From a bacterium HR25 (lineage in GTDB: Bacteria; Chloroflexota; Dehalococcoidia; SM23-28-2; HRbin24), in assembly GCA_002898615.1 (NCBI GenBank), contig BEIB01000004.1, positions 1-34,778 on the forward strand: 34,778 nucleotides of DNA. The letters run 5' to 3'. The notes beneath the pieces were generated by a model. It saw only the letters and a program-made list of their open reading frames with translations. It was not told the DNA's origin and ran no database searches. Each line of letters begins with the position of its first letter. The stretch's first letter is position 1. Shown piece by piece: positions 7,908 to 16,024 of this stretch. Both the position numbers and the translations under genes were made by a program.

Positions 7908-9128
7908 ATGAGCTCCCTGCGCCTCTTCCTGCTCGCCCTCGTAGTCCTCCTCCTGCCGGTGGCGGGAGGTGCCATCGGCTTCCGCCTGGGGACGGACTGG
8001 AGCGCCTCCAGCAGCGCCGGTGACGGCGCCCAGGGGGGAGACTTCGGCCTCCTGCGCGAGATCTACGACACCCTGCGCGCCAATTATGTCGACCCGGACA
8101 AGATAGACCCGGAGCTGCTCCGCTCCGGCGCCATCGATGGCCTCCTCCAGGCCCTGGGCGACCCCCACACCATCTACATAGACCCCCAGTCCTATTCCCT
8201 GGGCGTGGACGTCATCTCCGGCACCTTCGAAGGCATCGGCGCTCGCGTCGAGCAGGACCCCATCACCAGAGCCATCGTCATCGTCACCCCCTTCCGGGGC
8301 TCGCCAGCAGAGCGGGCCGGTATCCAGCCCGGGGACGTCATCCTGGCCGTCAACGGCGAGAGGACGGAGGGCTGGACCCTCACCCAGGCGGTCCAGCGCA
8401 TCCGCGGGCCCCGCGGCAGCCAGGTCACCCTCACCCTGCAGAGGCGGGACGGCACCGTCCGGGAGGTCACCCTGACCCGGGACACCGTGGTGGTCCCCAC
8501 CGTGGTCACCCAGCCGGTCACCGATGACTCCGGCGCCACCCTGCAGGAGCTGGCTTATGTCGAGTTGCAGCAGTTCACGGAGCAGACCCCCAGCGATCTC
8601 GCTCGCATCCTGCGGGAGGTGAAGCAGAGCGGCGCGCGGGGCCTCATCCTGGACCTGCGCCGCAACCCGGGCGGCTCCCTGGAGGCCACCATACGGGTGG
8701 CCGACCTCTTCCTGGACTCCGGCACCATCCTGACGGAGGTGGAGCGGGGGGGCCGGCAGCGACAGGTGCGGGCGCAACCGGGCGGCGACGCCACCGACCT
8801 GCCCATGGTGGTGCTGGTAGGCCCCGGCTCCGCCAGCGGCGCCGAGGTGCTGGCGGCGGCCCTCAAGGAGAACCAGCGGGCCGTCCTCATCGGCGAGAAG
8901 ACCTTTGGCAAGGGGACCGTCAACCAGATACACGAGCTCTCCAACGGCGGCGCCCTTTTCGTCACCGTCGGCCGCTGGCTCACCCCCAATGGCGAGCTGA
9001 TAGAGGGCGTCGGCATCGAACCGGACGTCCCGGTGCCGGGGATGACCGAGCAGCTCGCCCAGGGGCACGACCCCGCCCTGCCTCTGGCCGTGCAGCACCT
9101 GCGCCAGGCCCTAGCCCTCGCTCGATAG
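7908..9128 (+). CDS. S41 family C-terminal processing peptidase (CtpA/Prc type)
   Basis: This 406-residue serine protease is membrane-anchored and acts outside the cytoplasmic membrane. Residues 4-24 form a hydrophobic signal or anchor segment. A PDZ domain (about 95-185, GIGARVE to LTLQRRDG) recognises substrate C-termini. The S41 catalytic core follows, with S310 in GSASGAE and K335 in FGKGTVNQ; the 25-residue spacing matches the Ser/Lys dyad of the D1-processing protease. DLRRNPGG (249-256) is also family-typical. The start ATG at 7908 has GGAGAG just upstream. smpB follows after 16 bases and is probably co-transcribed, which ties a C-terminal tail protease to the tmRNA tagging factor. That functional link is inference. 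Confidence 0.95.
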   Translation: MSSLRLFLLALVVLLLPVAGGAIGFRLGTDWSASSSAGDGAQGGDFGLLREIYDTLRANYVDPDKIDPELLRSGAIDGLLQALGDPHTIYIDPQSYSLGVDVISGTFEGIGARVEQDPITRAIVIVTPFRGSPAERAGIQPGDVILAVNGERTEGWTLTQAVQRIRGPRGSQVTLTLQRRDGTVREVTLTRDTVVVPTVVTQPVTDDSGATLQELAYVELQQFTEQTPSDLARILREVKQSGARGLILDLRRNPGGSLEATIRVADLFLDSGTILTEVERGGRQRQVRAQPGGDATDLPMVVLVGPGSASGAEVLAAALKENQRAVLIGEKTFGKGTVNQIHELSNGGALFVTVGRWLTPNGELIEGVGIEPDVPVPGMTEQLAQGHDPALPLAVQHLRQALALAR

Positions 9129-9144
9129 TTATGTCGAGTTGGCC

Positions 9145-9597
9145 ATGGCCGAGAAGACGATAACCGTCAACCGCAAGGCCTACCACGACTACCACATCCT
9201 GAAGAGCTACGAGGCGGGGATCCAGCTCACGGGGACGGAGATCAAGTCGCTGCGGGATGGCCGCATCAGCATCCGGGAGGCCTACGTGCGCCCGGAGGAG
9301 GGCGAGATGTGGCTGGTGGGCGCCCATATAGCCCATTACCCGCCCGCCGGCCGCTGGAACCATGAACCCACCCGCAAGCGTCGCCTCCTCCTCCACGCCA
9401 AGGAGATCCGCGAGCTGACGGAGGCCGTCCGCGCCCAGGGGATGACCATCGTCCCCCTCAGGGTCTACCTGAAGAACGGCCTGGCCAAGGTGGAGATCGC
9501 CCTGGCCCGGGGCAAGCGCAAGTACGATAAGCGGGAGGCCCTGGCCCGCAGGGAGGCCGAGCGCCGCATGCGCCAGGCCACCATGCGGCGGGCCTGA
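9145..9597 (+). CDS. smpB: SsrA-binding protein SmpB
   Basis: This 150-residue protein binds the tRNA-like domain of tmRNA and delivers it to stalled ribosomes. Family motifs are clear: NRKAYHDYHI, GIQLTGTEIKSLR and IREAYV near the N-terminus, WNHEPTRKRRLLLH in the middle, and LARGKRKYDKREALARREAERR at the basic tail that enters the mRNA channel. I chose the ATG at 9145; an in-frame TTG at 9139 would add two residues. Its RNA partner, ssrA, lies at 11016 on the same strand, with one opposite-strand gene between them. Confidence 0.97.
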   Translation: MAEKTITVNRKAYHDYHILKSYEAGIQLTGTEIKSLRDGRISIREAYVRPEEGEMWLVGAHIAHYPPAGRWNHEPTRKRRLLLHAKEIRELTEAVRAQGMTIVPLRVYLKNGLAKVEIALARGKRKYDKREALARREAERRMRQATMRRA

Positions 9598-9615
9598 GAC
9601 CCTGCGCAGACCGCC

Positions 9616-10833
9616 TCAGTAGGCCTTCTCCAAGAGGGCGTAGACGTCCTGCGGCGTGGCAGGGCGCGGGTTGGTGGCCACGACGAGGTCTTGCATGGCG
9701 TCCCGCACTATGCCATCGAAGTCCTCCCGCGTCACGTTCACATCCCGCAGCCGGTAGGGGACGCCCAGCCCCTGGATGAAGCGCCGCAGCGATTCTATCC
9801 CCGCCCTGGCCGCATCCTCCGTGGCCATGTCACGGGTGTCCACCCCCATCGCCTGCGCCAGTAGCGCCTGTCGCTCTGCCGTCACCGGCAGGTTGAACTC
9901 CAGCACATGGGGCAGCATGATGCAGGAGGTCAGGCCATGGGGGACGTTGCAGCGGGCCCCCAGCTGATGGCCGATGCCGTGGCTGAGGCCCAGGAGGACA
10001 TTGGCCAGGCCGAAGATGCTCATCCAGGCGGCTAGCTGACACTGGGTCTTGGCCGCCAGGTCATGGGGGTCACGGGTGGAGGGCGGCAGGTAGCGGAAAA
10101 GGAGTTGCAGGGCGTGGAAGGCCAGGGCATCGGTGAAGGGCATGTGGGACTGAGAGATGAAGGCCTCCACGCAGTGGTCCACCGCCCGCATCCCGGTGCT
10201 GGCCCAGAGCCAGCTAGGGGTGTGGACGGTGATGGCGGCGTCCAGGAAGGAGACCTTGGGCATGAGCTGCTCGTCCACGTAGAGGTCCTTCACCCGCCGC
10301 TCCTCGTCGGTGATGCCGGCAAAGTTGGTGAAGTCGCCAGCGGAGAGAGTGGTGCCCACGGTTATGTGGGGAGGCGCCTGCCCCTTCAGGGAGGGCACCG
10401 TCACCTTGTCCGGGTACTCGAAGAGGACGCGATAGTCATCCAGTTGCTCCGGGTTCTTGACGCCCTCCGCCAGGCAGAGGGCCACCGCCTTGGCGCAGTC
10501 GATCTGGCTGCCGCCCCCCAGGCTGATGAGGAGGTCCGCCCCGGCCTCCCGGGCCTGGGCGGCCGCCTCCACCACCGCCCGACGAGGGACGTGCTGTTTG
10601 GAGGCGGCGTCCACCCCCACCACCTTGTTGCCCAGGAGGGAGCGCACCCGGTCCACCAGGTCCGTCTGGGTGGCCAGGGTGTGGCTGGTGATGATGAAGA
10701 CTCGCTGGCCGCCCAGGCGCTCCACCTCCTCCGGGAGGTGCTCCAGGCAGCCAGGGCCGTACCAGACACGGCGCATGGTGGGGATGTCGAACTTGCCGTA
10801 GAGGGGCCCGCCATCCGTAGTCTGCTGGCTCAC
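9616..10833 (-). CDS. Iron-containing alcohol dehydrogenase family (group III, maleylacetate-reductase-like)
   Basis: This 405-residue oxidoreductase has the Fe-ADH nucleotide-binding GGGSQIDCAK (106-115) and the metal-site histidines H220, H285, H289 and H299 (SHGIGHQLGARCNVPHG). The usual first metal ligand, Asp in GxDAxxH, is Arg here (GMRAVDH, R216). In maleylacetate reductases the same position is often Asn, so this enzyme may be closer to that metal-poor branch. The GTG start at 10831-10833 is supported by AAGGAGGAG 5-6 bases upstream. It reduces or oxidises a carbonyl/alcohol pair with NAD(P)H in the cytoplasm; the substrate is not evident. It stands alone between smpB and ssrA on the opposite strand. 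Confidence 0.9.
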   Translation of the reverse strand: MSQQTTDGGPLYGKFDIPTMRRVWYGPGCLEHLPEEVERLGGQRVFIITSHTLATQTDLVDRVRSLLGNKVVGVDAASKQHVPRRAVVEAAAQAREAGADLLISLGGGSQIDCAKAVALCLAEGVKNPEQLDDYRVLFEYPDKVTVPSLKGQAPPHITVGTTLSAGDFTNFAGITDEERRVKDLYVDEQLMPKVSFLDAAITVHTPSWLWASTGMRAVDHCVEAFISQSHMPFTDALAFHALQLLFRYLPPSTRDPHDLAAKTQCQLAAWMSIFGLANVLLGLSHGIGHQLGARCNVPHGLTSCIMLPHVLEFNLPVTAERQALLAQAMGVDTRDMATEDAARAGIESLRRFIQGLGVPYRLRDVNVTREDFDGIVRDAMQDLVVATNPRPATPQDVYALLEKAY

Positions 10834-10909
10834 GCTACTCCTCCTTGACCCTCAAGGTAGCTGGCGTGGGGGCTGCCGCTATCGCCCCGCCGTGGTCGCT
10901 GGCGCCCCC

Positions 10910-10939
10910 ATTAAATAGGCGCCTCCGCAGCCATGTCAA
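10910..10939 (-). promoter_or_regulatory. Sigma70-type promoter for the Fe-ADH gene
   Basis: On the minus strand TTGACA (10934-10939, 6/6) and TTTAAT (10910-10915, 5/6) are separated by 18 bases, giving a leader of about 70 bases. Confidence 0.55.
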
Positions 10940-10997
10940 GGCGGAGAGTCGGCCGTTACATGTGCCACCGGCAGCCCAGGGAGCGCTCCGGTGGTGG

Positions 10998-11003
10998 TAT
11001 AAT
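10998..11003 (+). promoter_or_regulatory. Extended -10 promoter for ssrA
   Basis: A perfect TATAAT at 10998-11003 is preceded directly by TGG (the TGn extended -10 element). No good -35 box is seen at normal spacing. Transcription would start around 11010, a few bases before the mature tmRNA 5' end. Confidence 0.6.
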
Positions 11004-11015
11004 ATTGGTGCGAGT

Positions 11016-11370
11016 GGGGACGAGTGGGTTCGACAGGGAAGGTCGAGCCCGGACAGCAGGCCGAGGTCGCCACCGACCTCGTTAAACAGGTGGCGAAAAA
11101 GTAACTGGCGAGCGCGAACTCGCTCTGGCCGCCTAGTCTGTAGGCGGCCACGTCGCCCTGGCCTCTCCCCTGCGGGCTGGGAGCGGCGCCAGAGAGCAGG
11201 GGTGCAGCCCTCCCGACGCCGATAGGGAGAGCCCAAGAGACATCGGCTGGCCCGTCGGTACGCTGCTGGCGGCGGTACGGCGGGCGAGATGCAAGCGCCA
11301 GCTAAGCCTGTAGTCGGTCCGGGGAGGTCTTCGCCTGGACGAGGGGTTCGACTCCCCTCCGTCTCCACCA
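11016..11370 (+). ncRNA. ssrA: Transfer-messenger RNA (tmRNA, ssrA)
   Basis: This 355-nt RNA rescues stalled ribosomes with SmpB. The 5' end GGGGACG pairs with CGTCTCC near the 3' end as a 7-bp acceptor stem, and CCA is encoded at 11368-11370. The family-typical GTGGGTTCGACAGGG follows the 5' end, and the T-arm GGGGTTCGACTCCCC precedes the acceptor 3' strand. The reading frame for the tag lies at 11107-11136. A run of five T follows the CCA immediately and may help termination. The acceptor stem is as in one-piece tmRNAs; no permutation is seen. Confidence 0.97.
11107..11136 (+). other. tmRNA tag-peptide reading frame (GERELALAA)
   Basis: GGC at 11107 is the likely resume codon, preceded by GTAACT, which resembles the E. 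coli ATAGTC element. Nine codons read G-E-R-E-L-A-L-A-A before TAG (11134-11136). The ALAA end is the standard degradation signal for ClpXP-type proteases. A GERE-L start recalls the tag I remember for Thermomicrobium, which I have not checked. Confidence 0.8.
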
Positions 11371-11542
11371 TTTTTCGTATGTGTGCCCGTTGCCCTGGCA
11401 ACATTCTCCCGTCTGCGCTGAAATCGCAGCGACTTATATCTCCACCCCGCTCCCCGCGCGCCCCTCCACCTGAAGCGTTCTCCTGCATCTCCTACAGGCA
11501 GGCCGGACCGTGAGCCTCGCCACTTAGCCCCGGGCTGCTGTG

Positions 11543-11567
11543 CCCTGACTGCTGCCGACGGTCAGGG
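11543..11567 (-). terminator. Hairpin downstream of the MFS operon
   Basis: CCCTGAC (11543-11549) and GTCAGGG (11561-11567) form a perfect 7-bp stem with an 11-base loop, 25 bases past the stop of the minus-strand MFS gene. There is no clear U-tract. The rest of the 221-base gap between ssrA and this gene shows nothing else I can support. Confidence 0.4.
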
Positions 11568-11591
11568 TTGGGCACGGCATCCACCGGACCC

Positions 11592-12875
11592 TCAGCCGCC
11601 TTCCGCCTGCCTCGCCACCGCCGTCGTCCGGCCCAGACGTCCCGTCCAGTAAGCGAGCCCATACATAAGGGCCGACGCCAGGAAGCACAAGGCCAGGATA
11701 GTGAAGGCCAGGTCGTAGCTGCCCCGGACATCGTACAGGAGGCCGGCCAGCCACGGCCCCACCGCGAATCCCACGTAGATTATGACCCCCAGCGCCCCCA
11801 GGATGACGCCGAAGTGGGCGGTGCCGTAGAAGTATCCCACCAGCAGGGGGTCTATGAGGGGGCCATTGGCCTGAGCGGACGCCCAGAGAGGGACGAACAG
11901 CGCCAGGGCCAGCGGCGTCGTGCTGGTCACGAGGAGCAAGTAGCCCAGCGCCAGCGCTACCGAAGTGCCTACCGCCAGCGCCGGCGGCGGCACGCGGTTG
12001 ATGAAAGGCCCGGCGGTGGCCCTCACCGCCGCGTACAGGCCGGTGATGGCAGAGACTACCAGGGCCGCCCCCTTGGGCGAAAAGCCCTCCGAGCGAAAGA
12101 AGGGGACAGCGTGGACGAAGAACGCCACCATCCCCGCCTGCATCAGCCCCACACCGACGGCGATGAGCCAGAAGGTCGGCGTCCGCAGTGCCTCTCGCAG
12201 GGTCAGGGAGGGCCCCACCGTCTGCCGGTGGAGCCGCTCCAGTCGCTGGTCGGCCGGCGGCTCCTCCTGCCCCACCGCCTCCGGCCCGTCCTTCACTACC
12301 AGCAGCAGCACCGGCAGGAGGTAGGCCAGTTGCACCACCCCGGAGAAGAGGAAGGCCTGTCGCCAGCCCCATTCCTCCACTATGTAGGTGATGATGGGGA
12401 TGAAGATGAAGCCGCCCAGCCCGAAGCCAGCGTGGGCCAGACCCAGCGCCTGGGGCCTTCGCCAGGTGAACCAGCGAGATAGGAGTGCGTTCAGGGGCAC
12501 CGGCCAGATGCTGGAGCGGAAGAAGGAGCCAGCCAGATAGAGGGCGTAGAACTGCCAGAGCCTGTTCACTCCCGCCAGTAGGAAGAAGGTCAGCGCCTGG
12601 AGCACCGCCCCCGCCAGCATGGCCGAGCGCGCCCCGCGCCTGTCCACCCACCAGCCCACCAGCGGCCCCGACAGCCCCGTCACCAGCCACATCAGGCTCA
12701 CGGCGCCGGAGAGCTCCGCCCTGGACCAGCCAAACTCCTCCTCCAGCGGTCCGATGTATATGCCGAAAGACCAGAAGGAGAAGGCAGAGCTGAGGCAGGT
12801 GATGCCCGCGCTCACCAGGACGATCCACCACCCGTAATACCGGGGGGCCGGCAGTGACAGCGTCAGCCCTCGCAA
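11592..12875 (-). CDS. MFS transporter, distal paralogue of the cobQ operon
   Basis: This 427-residue protein has about 12 hydrophobic segments typical of the major facilitator superfamily. The YYGWWIVLVSAGI first helix and the loop 2-3 motif WWVDRRGARSAML place it near monocarboxylate- or oxalate/formate-type porters. It is a close relative of the next gene upstream, with the same start (M-R-G-L-T-L versus M-K-G-L-T-L). The start is a TTG at 12873-12875, supported by that alignment and a GAGGAGG about 5 bases upstream. It lies 46 bases after the neighbouring MFS gene, so it is the third gene of a cobQ-MFS-MFS operon. The substrate is unknown; a corrinoid or precursor is possible from context only. 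Confidence 0.9.
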   Translation of the reverse strand: MRGLTLSLPAPRYYGWWIVLVSAGITCLSSAFSFWSFGIYIGPLEEEFGWSRAELSGAVSLMWLVTGLSGPLVGWWVDRRGARSAMLAGAVLQALTFFLLAGVNRLWQFYALYLAGSFFRSSIWPVPLNALLSRWFTWRRPQALGLAHAGFGLGGFIFIPIITYIVEEWGWRQAFLFSGVVQLAYLLPVLLLVVKDGPEAVGQEEPPADQRLERLHRQTVGPSLTLREALRTPTFWLIAVGVGLMQAGMVAFFVHAVPFFRSEGFSPKGAALVVSAITGLYAAVRATAGPFINRVPPPALAVGTSVALALGYLLLVTSTTPLALALFVPLWASAQANGPLIDPLLVGYFYGTAHFGVILGALGVIIYVGFAVGPWLAGLLYDVRGSYDLAFTILALCFLASALMYGLAYWTGRLGRTTAVARQAEGG

Positions 12876-12921
12876 GGCTTCCTCCTCTCGCTCCTCGCTC
12901 CTCCGGCCCGGCCTCTCCTGG

Positions 12922-14178
12922 TCAGGCCGTCGCCACCTGCCTGCGGCCTAGGGGCGCCAGCAGGACGTAGCAACTGGCGGCGGTCAGGAAGGACGTTATG
13001 AACATCACCAGGGCAGCATCGTAGCTGCCGGTCCAGTCGTAGAGGGCGCCGGCCAGCAGCGGCCCCATGGCATAGCCCATGTTGGAGAATACGCCGGACA
13101 TCCCCAGGATGGAACCGAAGTGGGCCGTGCCGAAGAAGCGACTGATGAGCAGCGGCTCGATGACCGGTGAGTTGGCCTGCCCCATCGCCCACAGGAGGAC
13201 GAAGATCCCCAGCGCCGGCGCCGCCGTGGATACCATCAGCAGGGCGAGCCCGAGGGCCTGGAGCAGCACCGTCACGATGGCCAGCGTCCGCGGCGTCACC
13301 CGGTCGCTCACGCCACCCACGAAGCGCAGCGCCGTGTACAGCCCGGTCACCGAGGTCATCAGCGCCGCCGCTCCCCCCGAGGACAGCCCCTCCGAGCGGA
13401 AGAAGGGCACGGCGTGGATCATGAAAGAGAGCTGGCCCATATACATGAAGCTGGCCGCTGCCGCCACCAGCCAGAAGGCCGGCGTCCGCAGCGCCTCCCG
13501 CAGCGTGTAGGAGCGCTGGTCCAGCACCGACTGCATCACCGGCGAAGGTCTCTGCAGGGGCGGCTCCTCCACCCCCATATCCTCGGGGCGGTTGCGCACC
13601 ACCACCAGCGTCACTGGCACGAAGTAGGCCAGCACTATCAGGCCCGAGACGAAGTAGGCCTGTCGCCAACCCAGGCTTTCGATTAGGTAGACTATGAGGG
13701 GCGTGAAGATGAAGCCGCCCAGGCCCAGCCCGGCGTTGGCTATGCTCAGCGCCTGCCCCCTCCGCCAGACGAACCAGCGGGAGACCAGGGCGTTCACCGG
13801 CAGATAGTAGATCCAAGAGCGGAAGAAGGCGGCGGCGAAGAGGAGGGCGTAGTACTGCCACAGGGCGTTCATGGCTGCCAGCAGGAAATAGGTGGCGGCC
13901 GTCGTCACCGCTCCCACCAGCATGGCCGAGCGCGGCCCGTAGCGGTCCAGCCAGCGGCCTATGAGCGGCCCCAGCAGCCCGCCGATGAGCCAGGTCATGC
14001 TCACCGCCCCGGAGAGCTGCGCTCGGCTCCAGCCGAACTGCTCCTCCAGCGGCTCAAAGTAGAGGCCGAAGGCCCAGAAGGAGACACCGGTGGTGACGGC
14101 CAGGGTGCCCGTCCCCGCCAGGACGATCCACCACCCGTAGTAGGAGGGGGCACGCACGGGCAGCGTCAGCCCCTTCAT
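12922..14178 (-). CDS. MFS transporter coupled to cobQ
   Basis: This 418-residue membrane protein has about 12 predicted helices and begins MKGLTLPVRAPSYYGWWIVL. The MFS loop 2-3 signature is RWLDRYGPRSAML, near residue 70. Its start codon overlaps the cobQ stop as ATGA (14175-14178), which is strong evidence for translational coupling with a cobalamin enzyme. MFS proteins are not standard members of B12 operons, where uptake is normally by BtuFCD, CbiMNQO or CbtAB. It may move a corrinoid, a lower-ligand base, aminopropanol or an unrelated acid; none of these is shown by sequence. It has no cobalamin-specific motif that I know. Confidence 0.9.
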   Translation of the reverse strand: MKGLTLPVRAPSYYGWWIVLAGTGTLAVTTGVSFWAFGLYFEPLEEQFGWSRAQLSGAVSMTWLIGGLLGPLIGRWLDRYGPRSAMLVGAVTTAATYFLLAAMNALWQYYALLFAAAFFRSWIYYLPVNALVSRWFVWRRGQALSIANAGLGLGGFIFTPLIVYLIESLGWRQAYFVSGLIVLAYFVPVTLVVVRNRPEDMGVEEPPLQRPSPVMQSVLDQRSYTLREALRTPAFWLVAAAASFMYMGQLSFMIHAVPFFRSEGLSSGGAAALMTSVTGLYTALRFVGGVSDRVTPRTLAIVTVLLQALGLALLMVSTAAPALGIFVLLWAMGQANSPVIEPLLISRFFGTAHFGSILGMSGVFSNMGYAMGPLLAGALYDWTGSYDAALVMFITSFLTAASCYVLLAPLGRRQVATA

Positions 14179-15689
14179 CCCTCCCTCTCTAGCTCGGCTA
14201 TCCGGTAGACCAGCCGCATGTCCAGGTGCCGGCGCACCAGGCCCGCCAGACGGTCCAGAGGCTCCTCCCCCTCCTCCGACTGCGGCGGCAAGGCAGCCCC
14301 CTTGCGACGGGCCAGGTTCTCCAAGAGGGCCCGCAGCAGGCCCCGGTTGTGGAAGAGGCCATGAATGTAGGTGCCCATGACCCAGCCATCGGCGGAGAGG
14401 GCGCCGTCCCGCACCTGGCAGCTCTCCCCCGAGCGAGAGCGAATGAGGAAGGGCGCCTCCGACCCTTCGCTCCGGCTCTGGCCCATGTGGACTTCGTACC
14501 CCTGCAGGGACATCCCCTCCGCCCCCGCCAACAGACCACGGCCGGTCAGTACCTGTGCCTCCACCCGGTGCGTCGCCTTGTGCCTCTCGAAGATCGTGAC
14601 GACGGGCAGCAGTCCCAGCCCCGCCGCCTCTCGCTGTGGTCCCTCCACCAGGTGAGGGTCGTGTATGGCCTGGCCCAGCATCTGGAAGCCGCCGCAGACC
14701 CCCACCACCGCCGCGCCCTCCCTGGCCGCCGCCAGGAGGGCATCGGCCAGGCCGCTCTCCCGCAGGTGCTGGAGATCGGCGGCGGTGGTCTTGCTACCTG
14801 GAAGGACGATGAGGTCGGGCCGGCCCAGTGCCTCCTGACGACGGACGAAGCGCACCGTCACCCCCGGTGTCCGGCGCAAGGGGTCGAAGTCGTCGAAGTT
14901 GGCGATGTGAGGCAGGCGCACCACCGCCACATCCAGGACTCCCCGGGGCGGCGCCCTCTCCTCCTCCAGAGCCACCGAGTCCTCCTCCGGTATGGCCAGG
15001 TCGGGGTCGTAGGGGACGACGCCCACCACCGGGATACCGGTCCGCTCCTCCAGGAAACGGATGCCCGGCGCCAGAAGGGCGGGGTCGCCCCGGAACTTGT
15101 TGACGACGAGGCCGCGCACCAGCGCCCGCTCCGCCGGCTCCAGGAGCTCCAGGGTGCCCACTAGCTGGGCGAAGACGCCACCCCGGTCTATGTCCCCCAC
15201 CAGCAGGACGGGCGCCCCCACCGCCCGGGCTAGCCGCATGTTGACGATGTCGCTGGCCTTCAGGTTCACCTCTGCCGGGCTGCCCGCTCCCTCCATCACC
15301 ACCACGTCGTAGCGAGAGCGGAGGCGCTCCAGCGCCTCCAGCACCAGGAGCCACAGCTCCTCCTTCAGGCGGTAATATTCGGCTGCGGTGTAGGAGCCCC
15401 AGGGGCGGCCCAGCACCACCACCTGACTGCGGTGGTCCGCCTCCGGCTTCAGCAGGACGGGGTTCATCTCCACCTGGGGCTCGATGCCGGCCGCCTCCGC
15501 CTGGACCGCCTGGGCACGCCCTATCTCCAGTCCGTCCGGCGTCACGTAGGAGTTGAGGGCCATATTCTGGGCCTTGAAGGGGGCGACGCGCAGGCCGTCC
15601 TGATGGAGGATGCGGCAGAGGGCAGCCACCAGCAGGCTCTTGCCGACGTGGGACATCGTTCCCTGGACCATCAGCAGGCGGGCGGTCAT
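14175..15689 (-). CDS. cobQ: Cobyric acid synthase CobQ/CbiP
   Basis: This 504-residue enzyme amidates adenosylcobyrinic acid a,c-diamide at four side chains, using glutamine and ATP, to make cobyric acid. The N-terminal synthetase domain has the modified P-loop GTMSHVGKS (10-18) and the family segment FKAQNMALNSYVTPDGLEIGRAQ. The C-terminal glutaminase domain has LPGSKTT (296-302) and the nucleophile C332 in VCGGFQMLGQ, then YEVHMG later. Length is normal. It is divergent from the main cobalamin operon and leads the cobQ-MFS-MFS operon. I see no riboswitch in its short upstream region. Confidence 0.97.
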   Translation of the reverse strand: MTARLLMVQGTMSHVGKSLLVAALCRILHQDGLRVAPFKAQNMALNSYVTPDGLEIGRAQAVQAEAAGIEPQVEMNPVLLKPEADHRSQVVVLGRPWGSYTAAEYYRLKEELWLLVLEALERLRSRYDVVVMEGAGSPAEVNLKASDIVNMRLARAVGAPVLLVGDIDRGGVFAQLVGTLELLEPAERALVRGLVVNKFRGDPALLAPGIRFLEERTGIPVVGVVPYDPDLAIPEEDSVALEEERAPPRGVLDVAVVRLPHIANFDDFDPLRRTPGVTVRFVRRQEALGRPDLIVLPGSKTTAADLQHLRESGLADALLAAAREGAAVVGVCGGFQMLGQAIHDPHLVEGPQREAAGLGLLPVVTIFERHKATHRVEAQVLTGRGLLAGAEGMSLQGYEVHMGQSRSEGSEAPFLIRSRSGESCQVRDGALSADGWVMGTYIHGLFHNRGLLRALLENLARRKGAALPPQSEEGEEPLDRLAGLVRRHLDMRLVYRIAELEREG

Positions 15690-15710
15690 CTCTCTTTACC
15701 CTCGGCATAG

Positions 15711-15740
15711 TTTATACGCCACCGGGGGGAGCTCCGTCGA
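15711..15740 (-). promoter_or_regulatory. Possible promoter for the cobQ operon
   Basis: On the minus strand TATAAA (15711-15716) lies 18 bases downstream of TCGACG (15735-15740). The leader would be only about 14 bases, so no riboswitch fits on this strand. Confidence 0.35.
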
Positions 15741-15808
15741 CCCGATATGCAGAACTTGATGAGGGATCGCGAAGATAAGGTAGCGAGGGCAGGGCCGGGC
15801 GGCAGCCC

Positions 15809-15837
15809 TTGACGGCCTTTCCTGGCCGGTGTTAGAT
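15809..15837 (+). promoter_or_regulatory. Putative promoter of the riboswitch-cobN operon
   Basis: TTGACG (15809-15814) and TTAGAT (15832-15837) are separated by 17 bases. The transcript would start around 15844, about 20 bases before the riboswitch P1 stem. The -35 is good and the -10 is weak. Confidence 0.45.
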
Positions 15838-15863
15838 AGAGGACATCGAAAGCTGAATAACGT

Positions 15864-16024
15864 GTCTCCCGGGTGCCGCAGGGCTTAAAAGGGAAAGAGG
15901 GGTAGAAGCCCACGCGGCCGCGCCACTGTGAGCAGGGAGCCCCGGCAGAGGCCACTGTCCCCAACGGGGGATGGGAAGGCGCCGCGGGCGATGATCTGCC
16001 AGCCAGGAGACCTGCCCGGGGGAC
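15864..16024 (+). promoter_or_regulatory. Cobalamin (B12) riboswitch aptamer
   Basis: The conserved cobalamin-aptamer string is present in order: GGTGCCGC, GGCTTAAAAGGGAA (15882-15895), the CGCCACTGTGA core (15921-15931), GGCCACTG, TGGGAAGGCGC (15972-15982), GATGATCTGCC and the AGCCAGGAGACCTGCC end (16001-16016). The ends close as a 9-bp P1 stem, GTCTCCCGG (15864-15872) with CCGGGGGAC (16016-16024), containing one G-T pair. Cobalamin binding normally represses the downstream genes. It governs the plus-strand cobN operon; the aptamer is followed by a 335-nt leader, and the start site is held in a hairpin at 16321-16359. Confidence 0.95.

Noticed and set aside
11389..11402. Palindrome GTTGCC-CT-GGCAAC after ssrA
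   Set aside because: A 2-base loop cannot close as drawn, there is no U-tract, and it sits away from any promoter, so I cannot assign it a role.
10835..11488. Minus-strand frame across the tmRNA gene
   Set aside because: The region is a well-defined tmRNA with acceptor stem, tag and CCA; the frame has no recognisable domain.
15690..15863. A riboswitch for cobQ on the minus strand
   Set aside because: I looked for the cobalamin core strings on the reverse strand and found none; the only aptamer is on the plus strand.
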